This document shows, piece after piece, positions 34,122-46,953 of a stretch of DNA of 62,000 nucleotides. This stretch comes from Diphasiastrum complanatum (Eukaryota > Streptophyta > Lycopodiopsida > Lycopodiales > Lycopodiaceae). The position numbers were made by a program, and so were the translations under genes. The stretch is from NCBI GenBank assembly GCA_029204225.1, contig CM055092.1:70720453-70782452 (forward strand). The letters run 5' to 3'. Each line of letters opens with the position of its first letter. Position 1 is the stretch's first letter. The notes under the pieces were generated by a model. That model searched no databases and was not told the origin of the DNA. It worked only from the letters and a program-made list of their open reading frames with translations.

Positions 34122-36777
34122 CCACTAGCTATTCGCGCGCGAATTGAAGGTCTTCTTCAATTCAATCCATCAGTTATTCTTATTGATCTTTGTTATGAGC
34201 TGATCCGCAACTTGGGCGAAACAAAGGAAGGACATATTTCCACAACTGTCCGCAATCAAGAGATTATAATCACAGAGGGGTTTTACTGTCGTGCCTTAAG
34301 ATTGCCTATGGACGGCAGTATGCCAGTTACCAAACCAGATTTCATTGCAGAGAGCGGAGTTTTTCAAGAAGGAGCTTATCTTGAGAAACGGGGATACAAA
34401 CTCTCTTACATTAGAGACCCCAATCTCAAGAGCTTTGTTCGATTTACTCTTGCTTCTATCTTTCTACCAGAGCAAGAGTACACAATTTCAAATACCAATA
34501 TGGGATACCTGCTAAGAGCCTTAAATGGAGAGCAGATTGCCTTCGGATAGATTGCTTTTAAGCGATTCTGTAAATTAATAAAAGTAAATCAGTTCTCCAG
34601 ACTAGGTCAACAGATGGGCATCTTATGCATGCATGCAGGTGTGCTGACAGTGCAGGAGAATATCAAGATTGCACCAGTATTACCAGGGTTAGCGCCATCA
34701 ATTGAGACGGAATCCCAAATGCAGACATCAAAGGCAACCACCGCAGCAGCCACAACATCATCATCAAGTCAAGGGAGGTCGGTGAGGATGTCTTCGCCAT
34801 CGTCCCAGTATACACATTGACCAGCCCAGAAAGAAATAAGGACGTGGAAGAAGAGGCAGAGAACATTGTTGATCAAGAGCAAAATCAGGCTGAAATACCA
34901 CAAGAACCAGAACCACAAGGAGTAAAGCAGCTTTCTGAGGACCAGCAGGGCAGCAAAAGCGACGTCGAGGAACCAATCCTCAATGCCAAGTTGTATCAAC
35001 AGGTTTTTGAAACACTACTGCCAGATACTCGGGCAGCTATACAACACCTTGCCAGCTTGGAAAAGGTAAGCAGCCAATGCGGAGCTGAGCAGGAAAGAGA
35101 TAGAGCTGGAAGAAGCAAAAGGAAGGCATGATGCCACACTTGAAGTGTTGGAAGAGATGCAGGAGCAGTCCAACGCTTTCGAAAATGAGAACATCCTTCT
35201 CAAACAACAACTTCAGACCCTACAGGCTTCCTTGCAAGCAGAAAGATGAGCACGAGCCACTCTTCAAAGTAGCAATGCGAAACTGAGCAATGAGCTCAAT
35301 AGTGCTCAGGAAATTGCCCAACTGCAAAATTCTACAAAAATGCTAAAGAAAGACAATCAGATATACAAAAAACAGGCCGAAGAGGCAATACTCTGGCGAA
35401 TTAGCGTCGAAATCACACTCGGTGCCTGCGTATCTCATGGCAGGTACCGAATTGATCCAGTAGCATGGAAGGGAATCCAGGAGCGGATGATCCAGACCTT
35501 CCAAATGCAATATCTGCAGCCGCAGATGATTGCCTATGAGAAGTTGAAGGAAGAACTAGAAGAGGCCAGATTCCAATCAGGCCAAATGCAGATCTCTGAT
35601 GCGGAAGAACCTGAATAAAGACAAGATCAGGAGACGCAAACAGATGAGCTAGCATCAGTAATGTCAGAAAAGGCCATCTAAACTGATATCAGTTGCAGCC
35701 AAGTCCAGAAAAATCAAGAAACACGGACTGAAATCATGGAGGCTGCAGAGGTACAAGCTGCTGAAGACCAACCTGAGGCGTTAAGCGTCATTCCATACCA
35801 AGTCCAGGCGTCACCATATGCAATAGTTACACAGAAAAACAAGATTGTCTACTCACTACTAAGGTCAGAATTTCAGACATTTCATCAGGAACTGGCATTT
35901 TTTATTCCACCTTTTTGTAGTCCAGAACTCCAATGGAGGATGGATTACCTTTTTTTACCTAAACTTTTTGGTTACGCAAAGGAACAATGGGAAAACCCTT
36001 GGACTTTTTCTAACATAAATACTTTATGGTCTAGACTAACTGTACATAAAAAAGGAATCCTCGCCCTTGCCATTGTTCAGAACAAGTTCAATGTGCAAAC
36101 TAACTATTTTTATGTGATCGCAGGATCCTTGTATATATACATCTTAGAATACCTAAGGACATTTGAGAATAATATTTTTCCAGCATTGGATGAGTACCTA
36201 AATAAGTTAGAATCAATTAATATTTTTGATGTGAAAGAAGTTGTTACCAGCTCTAAATCTGTTTCTTCTCGAGTTACTCACCAATTACTATTCCCTGATT
36301 TGTTGGAAATCTACAGATTGGGAAGCTAACTACTCTCGTTATTTGGAGAAAGTAAAAACAAATAATATACTTCGCTCCACTAAACCAATGACTAGACCAT
36401 ACTACACGTACAGCCATGTAGATATTGCTTCGCTCATTTCTTATGCTTTCCTATCTGTTCAAAAACTGTATATTAAAGCGAAATTTCTCGACTATACATA
36501 TGCTGCACTTTCACTAACTATCCCTTCTGTCGAGATGTCTGAAATCCTGACCGAGGATAGTTGGTATACACATCTTGTAAATAATACATTAATTGATAAC
36601 CTCCTTGCACCAATCGGCAATCAAGGAATGGGTGGCTATCCAAATTTATCATTTCAAAAAGACTATAACCAGAAGAATAACTATTTTCTGGCGACAAAAG
36701 GGCTGACATTGGAGCAAGAAAACGAAGAGAATGAAGCCCGATCCAAGGCAATTTTCCGCAGCAAGCCAACTAGCTGA
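34122..36777 (+). pseudogene. Long accessory coding region downstream of gypsy pol
   Basis: About 880 codons in four or five segments, separated by one in-frame TAG (34548) and several frameshifts (near 34810, 35070, 35250 and 36300). N-terminal segment 34122-34800: LLQFNPSVILIDLCYELIRN, then EGFYCRALRLPMDG and SIFLPEQEYTISNTNMGYL, then a Ser/Thr-rich linker. Middle 34817-35618: acidic linker, then heptad-like coiled coil (LEEMQEQSNAFENENILLKQ). C-terminal 35736-36777: globular, with FFIPPFCSPELQWRMDYLF, then RPYYTYSHVDIASLISYAF. No enzyme motif and no transmembrane or signal segment seen. Position after pol and before a polypurine tract suggests an extra ORF of the same gypsy element, comparable in place to the 3' ORFs of Athila/Tat elements. 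Family not recognised. Confidence 0.6.
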
Positions 36778-36828
36778 AAAAGACAAAGAAGGATGTAAAT
36801 CAGATTGTTGGCGAGCCGCTGCACAGTT

Positions 36829-36839
36829 GAGGAAGGGGA
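36829..36839 (+). other. Polypurine tract
   Basis: GAGGAAGGGGA, 50 bp after the accessory ORF and two bases before an LTR-like TGTGGAG start. Confidence 0.7.
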
Positions 36840-36841
36840 TA

Positions 36842-37490
36842 TGTGGAGATTTATGATTTCACATTATCTGAGTTATGTCATATATTGTAAAAAATTTCAA
36901 TTTCCATGTACGTAAAATGTGTTATAGTGCCTAAATACATGTAAAGGCCTATTTCGCACTTTGTAAATTCATATTTTAAGTAGAAGTTGTGATGTTCTAA
37001 AGAGACGCAATAGAAGTCCAAAACTGACATTTAACGGTTCATAAACGACATCGAGTCCGGTGATCGTTCCTATAAGGTCGACACTTTGTGCCATTGAACT
37101 GACGCATTTCTACGCAGAGTTGAGTATCAATAGAGAGAAGAGCGAGTTCCTATAGCTTGAGCATTCTTTTCTTTCTGTTATCTTTCACATAATTACTTCT
37201 TATCATATGTGCGAACACACTTTGTATGATTTGTGGATGATTGTGATATTGCTCTGTTTGCATCACACACATTTCTTACTCTAACATGGATTTTTAGGCG
37301 ACACCAGCAAGTAACAATTCTGACTAATGTGTGCATGGTATTAGCCGAAGCTGTTAAGCATCATTTCTTAGCAGACCTTCTTTCATCTCTGAATGAGCTA
37401 TGTGTTCAGATAACGGGATTGTTTGAGGCTCTGTTTTGCTTGCTTTCTACGATAAAGAGTAATTCTCTGTGTTTGATTAAGAAGAATTTT
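36842..37490 (+). repeat. Probable gypsy 3' LTR (right end unresolved)
   Basis: Starts TGTGGAGATTT directly after the polypurine tract. No second copy in the window, so the end cannot be fixed. Confidence 0.4.
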
Positions 37491-38289
37491 TAGCTAATGT
37501 GATTCCACTTACTGAATCTAATTGCTAGTTGCTGTCAGTTTTGATTGTTTCTTTGATGCCTGAAGAGCCTGAAAGATAAAGTAATCCTTGTATTTATAGA
37601 CCTTGACCAAAACATTTCATCATTGGTGTTCCTGGATGCCAATTTACCCAAATATCTTTGGATAACCAGTTATGTCGTTGTAGTATTCGTTGTGAATTTT
37701 ATACATACCAGTCCGTTTACCATCATATATACATTTACCATGCAAAAGATGAGATCATTCTCTCTCTTGGGGAACGATCAAACCTTTTGTACTACATAAT
37801 TCATCATTTTTGTAGAAATCTATAACGACTAGGCCACCACACTGGGCCATCTAAGCCAAATGATGTTCAGATTTTAAATGAAGCTGGGCAATTTGTAAAT
37901 ACCCAAGCTGAATAGATATACATATAGAAATAGAATTATAGAGATATAGACATATAGAAACAAAATCATTTGAACAATGTACAAAATCCCCAAATTCGGG
38001 TGATCTTTTATTGAATACAGATACCAATTTGTACAATTGATTGTATGAATTTTCATTGTTCTTCTACAATGTTAATATTTGTTGGAAGATCTTTGCAGAG
38101 TGTTGTGTTTTCCTATCTTTTTCGTATCTGCATGAAAGATAAGCTACTTGTTAATTTCTCTATTCTCTAATAGAGTTACATATATGATCATTGACTGATT
38201 TACAAATCAGATTAAAATCTTACAAGCTTTCCATTGATAATGAATCTGAAGTGTTCTGGTAGAATTTCATTGTGCATTAAGACCAGCTC
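37491..38289. other. No recognisable gene
   Basis: AT-rich, with short ATATAGAA-type repetition at 37910-37965. Confidence 0.4.
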
Positions 38290-39432
38290 CTATTTGATAT
38301 AACTCAAGCTCCAATGATCCTCCACTATAATTGTAGTTAGCATATCTTCATTGTTGAAAATGTGGACTTCTTTTCGATTTATGTGATCATCCATTTGAAG
38401 GCCTTGATCGAGTGGCATCCATGTCCCACTTATTCGTTTCCATCTTTGGTAACTGAATGTAAGACTAAGCATTTGTCTTGCAATGCAATAATGAACTATC
38501 ATAGACGATTTCTTAATTCTACATTCAATATCTCCAACTGCCCCTTGCATTCCCAACCCACATCCATCAGATCTGAAAGAGTGTCATCTAGCACATCCTT
38601 ACAAACAAATAATGTTGGTGTTCTACGAACATTTGCATTTGAAAAAAAAATCTACAAATACATATAAGGATAGGAACCAACTTAATCTATTGACTTTTGA
38701 TCCAGTGCTAGCTTTCATTGAGTTTTTCAAATCTAATAGTAATTTGCATCTAAAAGATTTTGACACCATACTATCAGCTGCAAGCCATTCATCACTTCCA
38801 AAATGTGGCAGTGGTATATCTTCAAGCTTTCCAAAACCTCCATGCATATCTGGAATGTACTTGGACTCATAGAAAAATATACCACTATCTGCAATATCCT
38901 TAGAAGTTCTTCCTCTGTATTGTAATTTTCCAATATCCGAATAGATCACATCCACTATACCTGCTAGGGATTGTGCTGGCTCCCATTCGCTTATGCTGGA
39001 TGGATATAAATCTGCAAGAATGCAATACATATATGATAACTGATATGATTTCAACAAGTTTCAAAAGCATGAATGTTATAATATAGATCCCAAATTTTTT
39101 TAAACTTACAGTTACATTTTTGGTGATCATGAATATTGAAATTTTAGATACAGCTCTGAATGCATATAGACATGTTGAACCAAGACTTTTGAGATTGATT
39201 GCCCTCTTGGAGAATTCCTAAAATCAAGGATCTTTGCTTTCCGATATGAATTGAATGCCATCTTTGCTTTCTTTTTTGGTCTAAACATGCCTTTTGAGGA
39301 TGGATGTAGTAGAACCCATGAGTTTTTGATATATCTTGTTGGTTTCCATAATCTGGCATCATCCTTCTCATTGTGAAGAATCACTGATTCAATTTTAGAT
39401 CTTGGTCTCCTAGCCATACAGATTGCTTCCAA
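38290..39432 (-). pseudogene. Unrecognised coding-like segments, possible gene or gene fragment
   Basis: Three open stretches lie in line on the minus strand: 39432-39127 (MEAICMARRPRSKIESV, KMAFNSYRKAKILDF), 39057-38623 (SISEWEPAQSLAGIVDVIYS, LQYRGRTSKDIADSGIFFYE, IPLPHFGSDEWLAADSM) and 38556-38290. Between the first two, CTTGCAG at about 39014-39020 could be a splice acceptor leading into DLYPSSISEWEP. The text looks like real protein, but I cannot assign a family. It could be an exon set of a host gene, or a fragment carried by a transposon. No start or terminal exon is secured. Confidence 0.35.
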
Positions 39433-40872
39433 AGTTTAGCGCCAAATTCTCAAATCTATGAAATGCCAAATCGACTCAATGTTATATGATACTTATTCAA
39501 TGTGAATGGATAATCGGACCACAATAACAACATGTGGTGACTATGCTTACTGTCTAACTGTGATGCATGTCACCAATTCCTATGCATGTGATGAATTACT
39601 GTTGGCAAACCTGTGTAGTTTGAAATTTTTGAGCATATTGACCAGTGTGGTTAAGGTCGTCAGGCAGATTCACACGTTCGGGGCAAACACTATCCACCAA
39701 TAGCATTTTCCCATCCTGCCCGGCGACAAATTCAAAATTTTTAAAAGTTAATTTTTATAACTTTATTATTTCTATCTACGTTACGTAGATTTCAAATATA
39801 TGCAATTTCATTGGGCCACATGGCGGACGAAACTAAGAAAAAAATAAAAAGCATATTTAGGAAGGGTCTTTTTTAATTTTGAAACTCCTCTAATGCTCAC
39901 TCAGTAGTAGATCCAAAACCTATTTCTTAGCCTCTAAAGTAACATCCTTAGGGAGGCACAGAAAAGCCACTACATTCTTTTGGCCTCATTGTTGGGGAGA
40001 TGATGCTAAATCTGTTTAGAAATAATTCTTTTGTTTTTTTATTCATTTTCAAATGATTCTTTCATTTTTTCATGGGTATGAAGATTGTCCATCTTTGCCC
40101 ATCTTCATTTTCTCTCAGATTCTGATCTACCTTGAAAATTACTTACTTTTAGTTTTTTTTTTCAAAACAAGCCTTTTAGTCACCCTACTTAGTTGTTGCT
40201 ATTTCTATAAAAACTTTCATTCACCACTTCATTAGTGAAAAAAGTAGACTTTGTACTGAAAGTTCACTAGTCAATGAGTTTGCACTAATGCTTGCCAACT
40301 TAAATATCTTCTTTCCCATTTTCTTTATTACTCAAGTCTTTTTTCGTACACAATAGTAATTGACAATCGCTCAAGGACAGCTCGATGAGTTGAAATATTA
40401 CTCGCTATTATTTGCATCTACTACTTGCTAGATTACTCACCATTAGAGAAAATTCAAAAATTGTTTGGTAGTAATACTCACACTTCATACAGATTGATTC
40501 ATTGTCATTGAGGAACCCTTCCCATTGTCGACGAGGTAAATTTACTTTTACTCGTGACTCCTTTTTCTTTGCCTTCATTTTATTTTTACTCTTCTCCTTT
40601 CTAGCGGGTTGTATCATTATTTTCTGTCAAAGCATAGATTGATGAGTACAACCGATAATGCTCGTGCTATTGCTCGCCATTAAAGAAAATTTGTAAATTG
40701 ATATTTTCTTCTGTACATTCTTCATTGATTGATTGCATTTTTTTATTTCTCTTTTATTTCAATTTTCTCTTCTCCTTCAAAAAGAAAAGAAAATAAAAGA
40801 AAAGGAAACACTCTTGGAACATTGAGATCCAATAGTCATCGCCTGAGAAGCTATCCTAAGACCTTGTTCATT
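39433..40872. other. No recognisable gene
   Basis: AT-rich; homopolymer-rich around 40740-40810. Confidence 0.4.
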
Positions 40873-41420
40873 CATCCATCCACCACAGAAGATATGTCGA
40901 CGTCAACTACTCAGTTATCAGACATTAGCATGCCACAAAAGGAAACAATTATACAATGTGTTAAAAGAGTTTATCTGATAGCGAAGGACTATCATCCACC
41001 AATCCCAACATCATTATTCATCAAGAACTTTATCTGAGGTTTGTGGAGCGACATTCACTATCGAATTAAGACTCTCACCTCTTATGCGACATTGAAGCAA
41101 GTTCTTGATGATGCCAAATTGAATGCACATTGTTTGCATTTAAGGATTCTGACTCAGAATCTAAGTTGGATGAAATATTTGGATTACCATCAATAAAGGG
41201 TTTAGGGATATTGCCAGCACTAATGACAAGTAGCAGAGCAGCAAGGGAAGATCCAATTTCACAAGGAAGGGAAGATGAAACATTTGCGTCATCAGGTCAA
41301 GAACGAGATCTGGAACACAATCCAAAAGCATGTGCTACTGCATGTAATATAATACTGCTTCGAAGAGGGAAATGTTCCTATTGTTTTAAAAATAATTGTG
41401 AAGATTTTGTTAATCATTAA
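40873..41420 (+). other. Unrecognised open stretches
   Basis: 40894-41037 encodes MSTSTTQLSDISMPQKETII and on; 41130-41420 encodes a Ser/Glu-rich stretch ending CSYCFKNNCEDFVNH. They could be shifted parts of one degraded reading frame. No family recognised. Confidence 0.25.
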
Positions 41421-43157
41421 GATTCAAAATCATCTCTAAGACTTGATCTTTGGTTACGAATGACAACACAATTAGCACCATTGGCAATGTAGAAAATCAA
41501 CATCTACTTGATGAAAGAGATGCAAACTCAACAAGATCTTGATCAAGCATCAAATATATGATATAATGAAGGTTATCTACATACAATAACGGTACCTTAC
41601 TGTATTAACACGTGTGGATCCAAAAATAACAAAATATGAGTATTCTACACAGAAGTTTGCAAGATATCAACACTATAGTGCACCAATGGATACCCCCAAG
41701 AGAACTTGTGGATAAGCATGAAATGAGATAAGAGTGAGAATTATGTTCTCCCATGCTTGTACACTATTTATAACAGGTCCATGCCTTATTTTGAACTTGG
41801 TTCCCCACATAGAAACTTCTAGATCCAAAACCCTACTCACAATATGGAGTAGATTCAATGTACCAATCATTCAAATTTGAATGGGTTCAAACTCGCCTAC
41901 TTACTTTCCCTCACTTTCCAAAAGTGGTAATTCAAAAACATTTAGACTAATGTAACTTTGAAATATCTATCTCTATTCTAAAATGCAAATCGGCCTAAAT
42001 TGCCAATTAACTAAAATATGACTAAACTAGTTGATATTTCTCACAATCATCGCATTGCCTAATTGCCCATGAAGAAGCCTCATGTTGCAAAGCACGTAAT
42101 AGCAAAGCAATATCAAATGTTCCAAGGTCCTCCCTTAATGACGAGCGAGCAAGTTGTGCATAGGGCAAGCTCGAGTAGTACATTTTCAATGGATGACCTA
42201 TGTTTTGAAGGCAACAGGTAAAAGATTGGAGCCGATGGTGGAATCTCCATGTGCATCGCCAAGATCCTCAGGAGCAGAAACCCACAACAATTCTCCATCA
42301 TATTTTTTGGAAGTGGAGCATTCATACCAGTTTAAGCATTTTAGCTCCATGGTGATGGTATTTTATTGTGATGATTCGATGTTATGGATGTGGAGAAAGA
42401 CATCACAAATCCTAATGTCCACATCATGGTGACCCAAATTCCTTCCTGGCATTATGTTCAAGTTGTGACATTGGACATCCTTGCCTAGATTGTCTGTTGC
42501 GGTTACAACATAAATCTACAATGGAAAAATACATCATAGCAATGCAATGTCAGTCACCCAAAGGCAAATCCAGTCATCCAATACTATAAACGCAAAATCA
42601 CGATACCACCAGGCTTTGAAATGGGTGCTGAACTAAGGAGTGCTGCAAAGGCTGCCAAATGTGCTGAGGCACTTGTCAAAAGAATTGAATTATCATCCGA
42701 AATGACAAACCTGGTAGAGTCAATCAAACAGCAAGCGACAAGTAATCTTATGAAGACACTACCAGAAATTGTCCGGCAGGTGATTCAACAGTCCTGAATG
42801 TTATATTGCCCCTATCAACTTGCAAGCTTGAATGATTCATAGGTCAATGGGGATATCACGAAGACTCCCACGGAGAGCAACGACAAATGAAAGGCCAAGG
42901 TAACTGATTGCAATCCATTGCCAAATTCAACAATGAGTAGTCAACAACCAAGGCCACGTGTACCAACAAAAAGTAGACCACTACAATGTTAAATCTGATT
43001 CCATCAATGCTAAAAGGGCCAAATCTAGATAACCAAAAAGGCCAGCCATTTGAATTGGGTTCTAATGGCTGCCCATGTCTATGACAAAAGGTACAAATTC
43101 TACTAGACCTACTACTTGCCTTATCCATTGTGCAATTTGTTTTGCAGAAACCAATCC
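41421..43157. other. Mostly non-coding; one short open stretch
   Basis: A 59-codon frame at 42620-42799 (MGAELRSAAKAAKCAEALVK to QQS) has coding-like composition but no known match. The rest shows nothing. Confidence 0.35.
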
Positions 43158-44956
43158 TTGCAAACTACTACAATATGTGATATGAAAGTTGAAGATGTTC
43201 AAGCACAAGTGTTACTTTGGGAGTTGTTGAATCACGTTATGTACGATCATTTATGTAATCCCGTTACATTTCAAGAATTTATGACAGAAGAGGCACAAGC
43301 AATTGAAATGTTGTGCACATTGTTTATAGAACAGATACCAATTGACACAATTCCTATTTTTCTCTCTACAAATAGGACCGTTCATTTGAAGGATGTTTTG
43401 TTCATTCCATCTATTACTTAGACCTACTTAGTGTGAGTCAATTTCTAAGCAAAGGTCTTAAAGTGGAGTTTGATGGAGATGCATGTATGATCAAAAGAAA
43501 GGATGTCTTGATTGCAAAAGGTAAAGGCAAGGGAAGTTATTCAAACTAGATGCTTGTGTTATTGCTAACCAAGTTGGATGTGTGGCACAAATATCCATGC
43601 AAGAGGTTTGGCATAAGAGGATGGGACATCTCAGCTTCAGAGAATTGGAGGTAATGGCTAGAAAGCAAGTTGTGATTGGCTTTCCAAGTTCCTTAACTAG
43701 CATCAATCATGTTTGTGAGTCTTGTGCCTTGTCAAAGTCACATAGACTACCTTATAATAGATCTACAAAGCCTTTTCAAGTTGTACATTCGGATATTCAT
43801 GGTGTTATAACTGTTAGCAATGGAGGAGCTAAGATGTATGTCACCTTTATTTGGGTCTATCTACTAAAGAGAAAGGATGAAGTGTATGATGTCTTTGTGA
43901 AATTCAAGAATGTAAGGGAGAACCAATTCACTACAAGGATCAAGTGCTTGAGGAGTGACAATGGTGGTGAGTATATCTCAACTCAGTTCAAAGCCTTTTG
44001 TGATGAGCATGGGATCAAGAGCGAGTACAGAACTCCAAGGACACATAAACAAAATGGAGTAGCCGAGAGGAAGAATAGGACATTATGTGCAGGTGCCAAA
44101 GCCATGACGTTAAGTGCTAATATTCCCGAACCATTTTTAGATCAAGCCTTGTTGTGTGCTAACTTTCTATGCATGAGTAGGAAGTTAAGTGCTAACCTTG
44201 ATAAGCCATTTTGGGATCAAGCTTTGTTGTGTGCTTATTTCTTGTGCAATAGGTGGCCGAGTGCTATTTTGGATGGAAGGACATCTTTAGGATCCTACTT
44301 TAGATGGTGATGACGATGGACCTTCATAAAGTCAAAAGCCAAGGAAAACATCAAGGGAAAGACAAATGCCTTCAAGACTCTAATATGATGAGAAAGGTAA
44401 GCAAGTTGTTGGAGGTACACACTTTGCTTTCCTAACCTCTTTTGATGAACCTACATGTGTAGATGAAGCAAGGAAACAAAGAGGAGTGGATCCAAGCAAT
44501 GGATCTCGAGTATCAAGCTCTTATGAAGAATGAAACATGGAGATTGGTGGGGAGTTACCTAAGGAAAAGAAAGCTATTGGATGCAAATGGATCTTCAAGG
44601 TGAAGACAAACCAAGATGGATCTATCAACAAGTACAAGGCAAGGTTGGTGGCAAAAGGATATGCTCAAGAACATGGTATTGACTATGATGAAACCTTTGC
44701 ATCCTTGGCAAAGATGGTAAGCATTCGGGTCATCATCTCTCCTGCTACTCTATATGGATGTGATCTATGGAAATTGGACATTACAAATGCTTTTTTGAAT
44801 GGTGATCTTGAGGAGGAAGTGTACATGGAGCAACCTAAGAGCTACATTTCACCTACAAAGCCAAATCATGTTTGTCTTCTACAAAAGAGTTTGTATGGTC
44901 TCAAGCAATCATCACGGAGTTGGTATGCTAACAATAATCTTGAAGTCAAATTATAA
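43158..44956 (+). pseudogene. Copia pol fragment: protease end, integrase and partial RT
   Basis: Segments are STNRTVHLKDVLFIPSIT then SVSQFLSKGLKVEFDGDAC (about 43370-43490), the integrase GAG-pre and HHCC part (HKRMGHLSFRELEVM, CESCALSKSHR), core VVHSDIHG, LRSDNGGEYISTQF and NGVAERKNRT (43610-44075), and [41 protein letters not shown] and [20 protein letters not shown] to LYGLKQSSRSWY (44560-44935). Integrase carries a 75-bp tandem duplication at about 44109-44258. The element stops at about 44960, before YVDD and RNase H. Frameshifts at about 43540 and 44310-44540. No LTRs found. Confidence 0.85.
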
Positions 44957-45035
44957 AAGGATTGTGGCACATGTTTTGTTTGGTTTCCTTGGATAATGGA
45001 ATATGCTCTTTTTTGTATTCACGAAGTATCTCATC

Positions 45036-46588
45036 TTAAACTTGTTTATACCTTTCCTGCTCGACTATAAGATTAGGATAAGATCTGGGTGACATTGAAG
45101 TGGGGGAAGACTCATCCTCTTCAATGTTCTTAATCTTAGATCTAGTGTCGTTCATATTCTTTTGTTGTAATTGGGCTCTTGTCATCACTCTAACTGCTTG
45201 TTCTTGAATGTGCCTAGCAGGCAGTGTCTCTTTCTCTTGTGCGGGATAGTCTTTATAACAATGAGTTCGTCCACAATTTTCACAGCATGCTTGGTAGGCT
45301 TTCTTTAATTCACAAGTAAAGAACCTATGGCCTTGTTGCCCACAGACCCAACATCCATTAAGTTTGCTAGCAGTTGTGACAACATAGCCACATTGGGTAA
45401 ATGTTTCTAGATCTGCATAAGAATCAAGAATGGGTGCCTCCTCTAAGTAGTACGAAGAATCATGAGAGCAAGAGGCTTTCTCATCAACATAATTAACATG
45501 AACATGGTTGTTATTTCTAGGTAACAACTGATTATTATCACCATTTGTTCTTTGTAGGACTTGTACTTTCTTTTGGGCTTGTGCGATACCAACTACTTCC
45601 TGTGGCTGATGCACACGTGATTGATTTGGTGGTTTTTGTTGGGATCTGGATTGATTAATTGGATTATAGGGGCACTTGAAAGATTCATGATCTGATCTGT
45701 TACAGAACACACATCAAGATGGATTTTGCATTGGGCCTTTATTTGGATATTCATTACCAGTGTGGTTTCCTCTACAAATAGAATACCATACACCTTCTCA
45801 TATGGGGAATGTATTACGGGTTTGAAGATTTTTTAAGGCTTTCTGAATCTCATCTAATTGATTTTTATGGATTTTTTTAATTCTTTTGAATTTATCCCGC
45901 ACATCAACAATGCACAATCTGTCAGATATTCGTTGTTCGGTAATCTCCTCAACATGACATTCTCTTTTTCGTTCTTTTGAATTCTCTTGGCAGTTATCAA
46001 AATAATGATCCTCATCATCTGACTCTATCTTCTTCCCTTATCGCATCTAACATGGCTTGCTTCAGTTGACGACAATCATCAACATGTTTAAGCTCATGTC
46101 GAATTCTTTTTGGAAGGCCAACTATGAACCATGTGATTAAGATTCTTTCAGTTAATCCTTCCTAACATTGGCCACGAAGACATTTAAATCGTTCAATATA
46201 TAATCCCTCACTTTTTCTTTTTCTCTCATTTTGATTTGGCTTGTTCACACAAAAGGGCTATCTGATAACCTATCAGGTTTGAATTGTTTTATGAAAGCTT
46301 CCTTCAAGACTTCCCATTCATTATGTTCATCTCGGTCGAGATTAAAAAACCAATCTTGAGCGCCTCCTAGAAAGGTCATAGAGAAGAGGTGGGCCATGCT
46401 TTCATGTGAAGAATCTCCATAAACTTCACAGGCATTCTCAAAGATTTGGATAAAGTGATGAGGCCTACCATCAAATTTGGGTAGATCCAATTTGGGAGTC
46501 CTTCGTTCAAATGCAAGTGATTTTCGTCTAGGAGATAATCTAATAGGTCCATCATCATATCTTCCTGCATATCTATTTTGTGGGTCAT
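45036..46588 (-). pseudogene. Ty3-gypsy gag (minus strand)
   Basis: MDLPKFDGRPHHFIQIFENA, MAHLFSMTFLGGAQDWFFNL and EAFIKQFKPDRLSD (46245-46490) are the retrotransposon gag core. 45036-45710 carries zinc knuckle CWVCGQQGHRFFTC and a second CENCGRTHC. A frame change lies between 46376 and 46490, and the 45720-46240 interval is decayed. Protease and pol are missing: the element ends at about 45000 against a copia fragment. Its PBS and 5' LTR are at 46938-47889. Confidence 0.8.
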
Positions 46589-46937
46589 GTATGACAGATC
46601 TTAATTATGGTCTTGGCCGTTGACTTGATTCGGGCTGTTCGTTTAGTAGGTGTGGATCAAAGAGATATCGTTCTTCTAAATTGTCAATATCCATGACAAG
46701 TACGAAGTAGTATGATAATACTACTTGCCTACCCTCCCCGCAGAAAAAGTATGTCGAAATAAGGTGGCGGTGGAAAATGGTGGAAAGAAACTGTCGGCTA
46801 ATGTGGGTCGTGAAAGGTGGAGCATGAAAGTAGCGGTTCGTGAAAGTGGTCAATTATTCAAAAAAAATGTGCTGCATGGACAAAAAATGACTAGAATGAA
46901 AAGCAAAAGAAATGTGATGATGTAAACAGAAGCAAAT

Positions 46938-46951
46938 CGGCAACGACGCCA
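46938..46951 (-). other. Primer binding site (tRNA-Asp type)
   Basis: Minus strand TGGCGTCGTTGCCG, two bases inside the LTR; close to the tRNA-Asp PBS known from Athila/Tat gypsy elements. Confidence 0.75.
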
Positions 46952-46953
46952 AA

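Noticed and set aside
34764-35203. Minus-strand hydrophobic frames
   Set aside because: Antisense of the coiled-coil accessory region, which explains the open frames.
33205-36900. An endogenous pararetrovirus or env-bearing retrovirus
   Set aside because: The pol end, polypurine tract and LTR-like start fit a Ty3-gypsy retrotransposon, and the accessory region shows no movement-protein, coat-protein or membrane signature.
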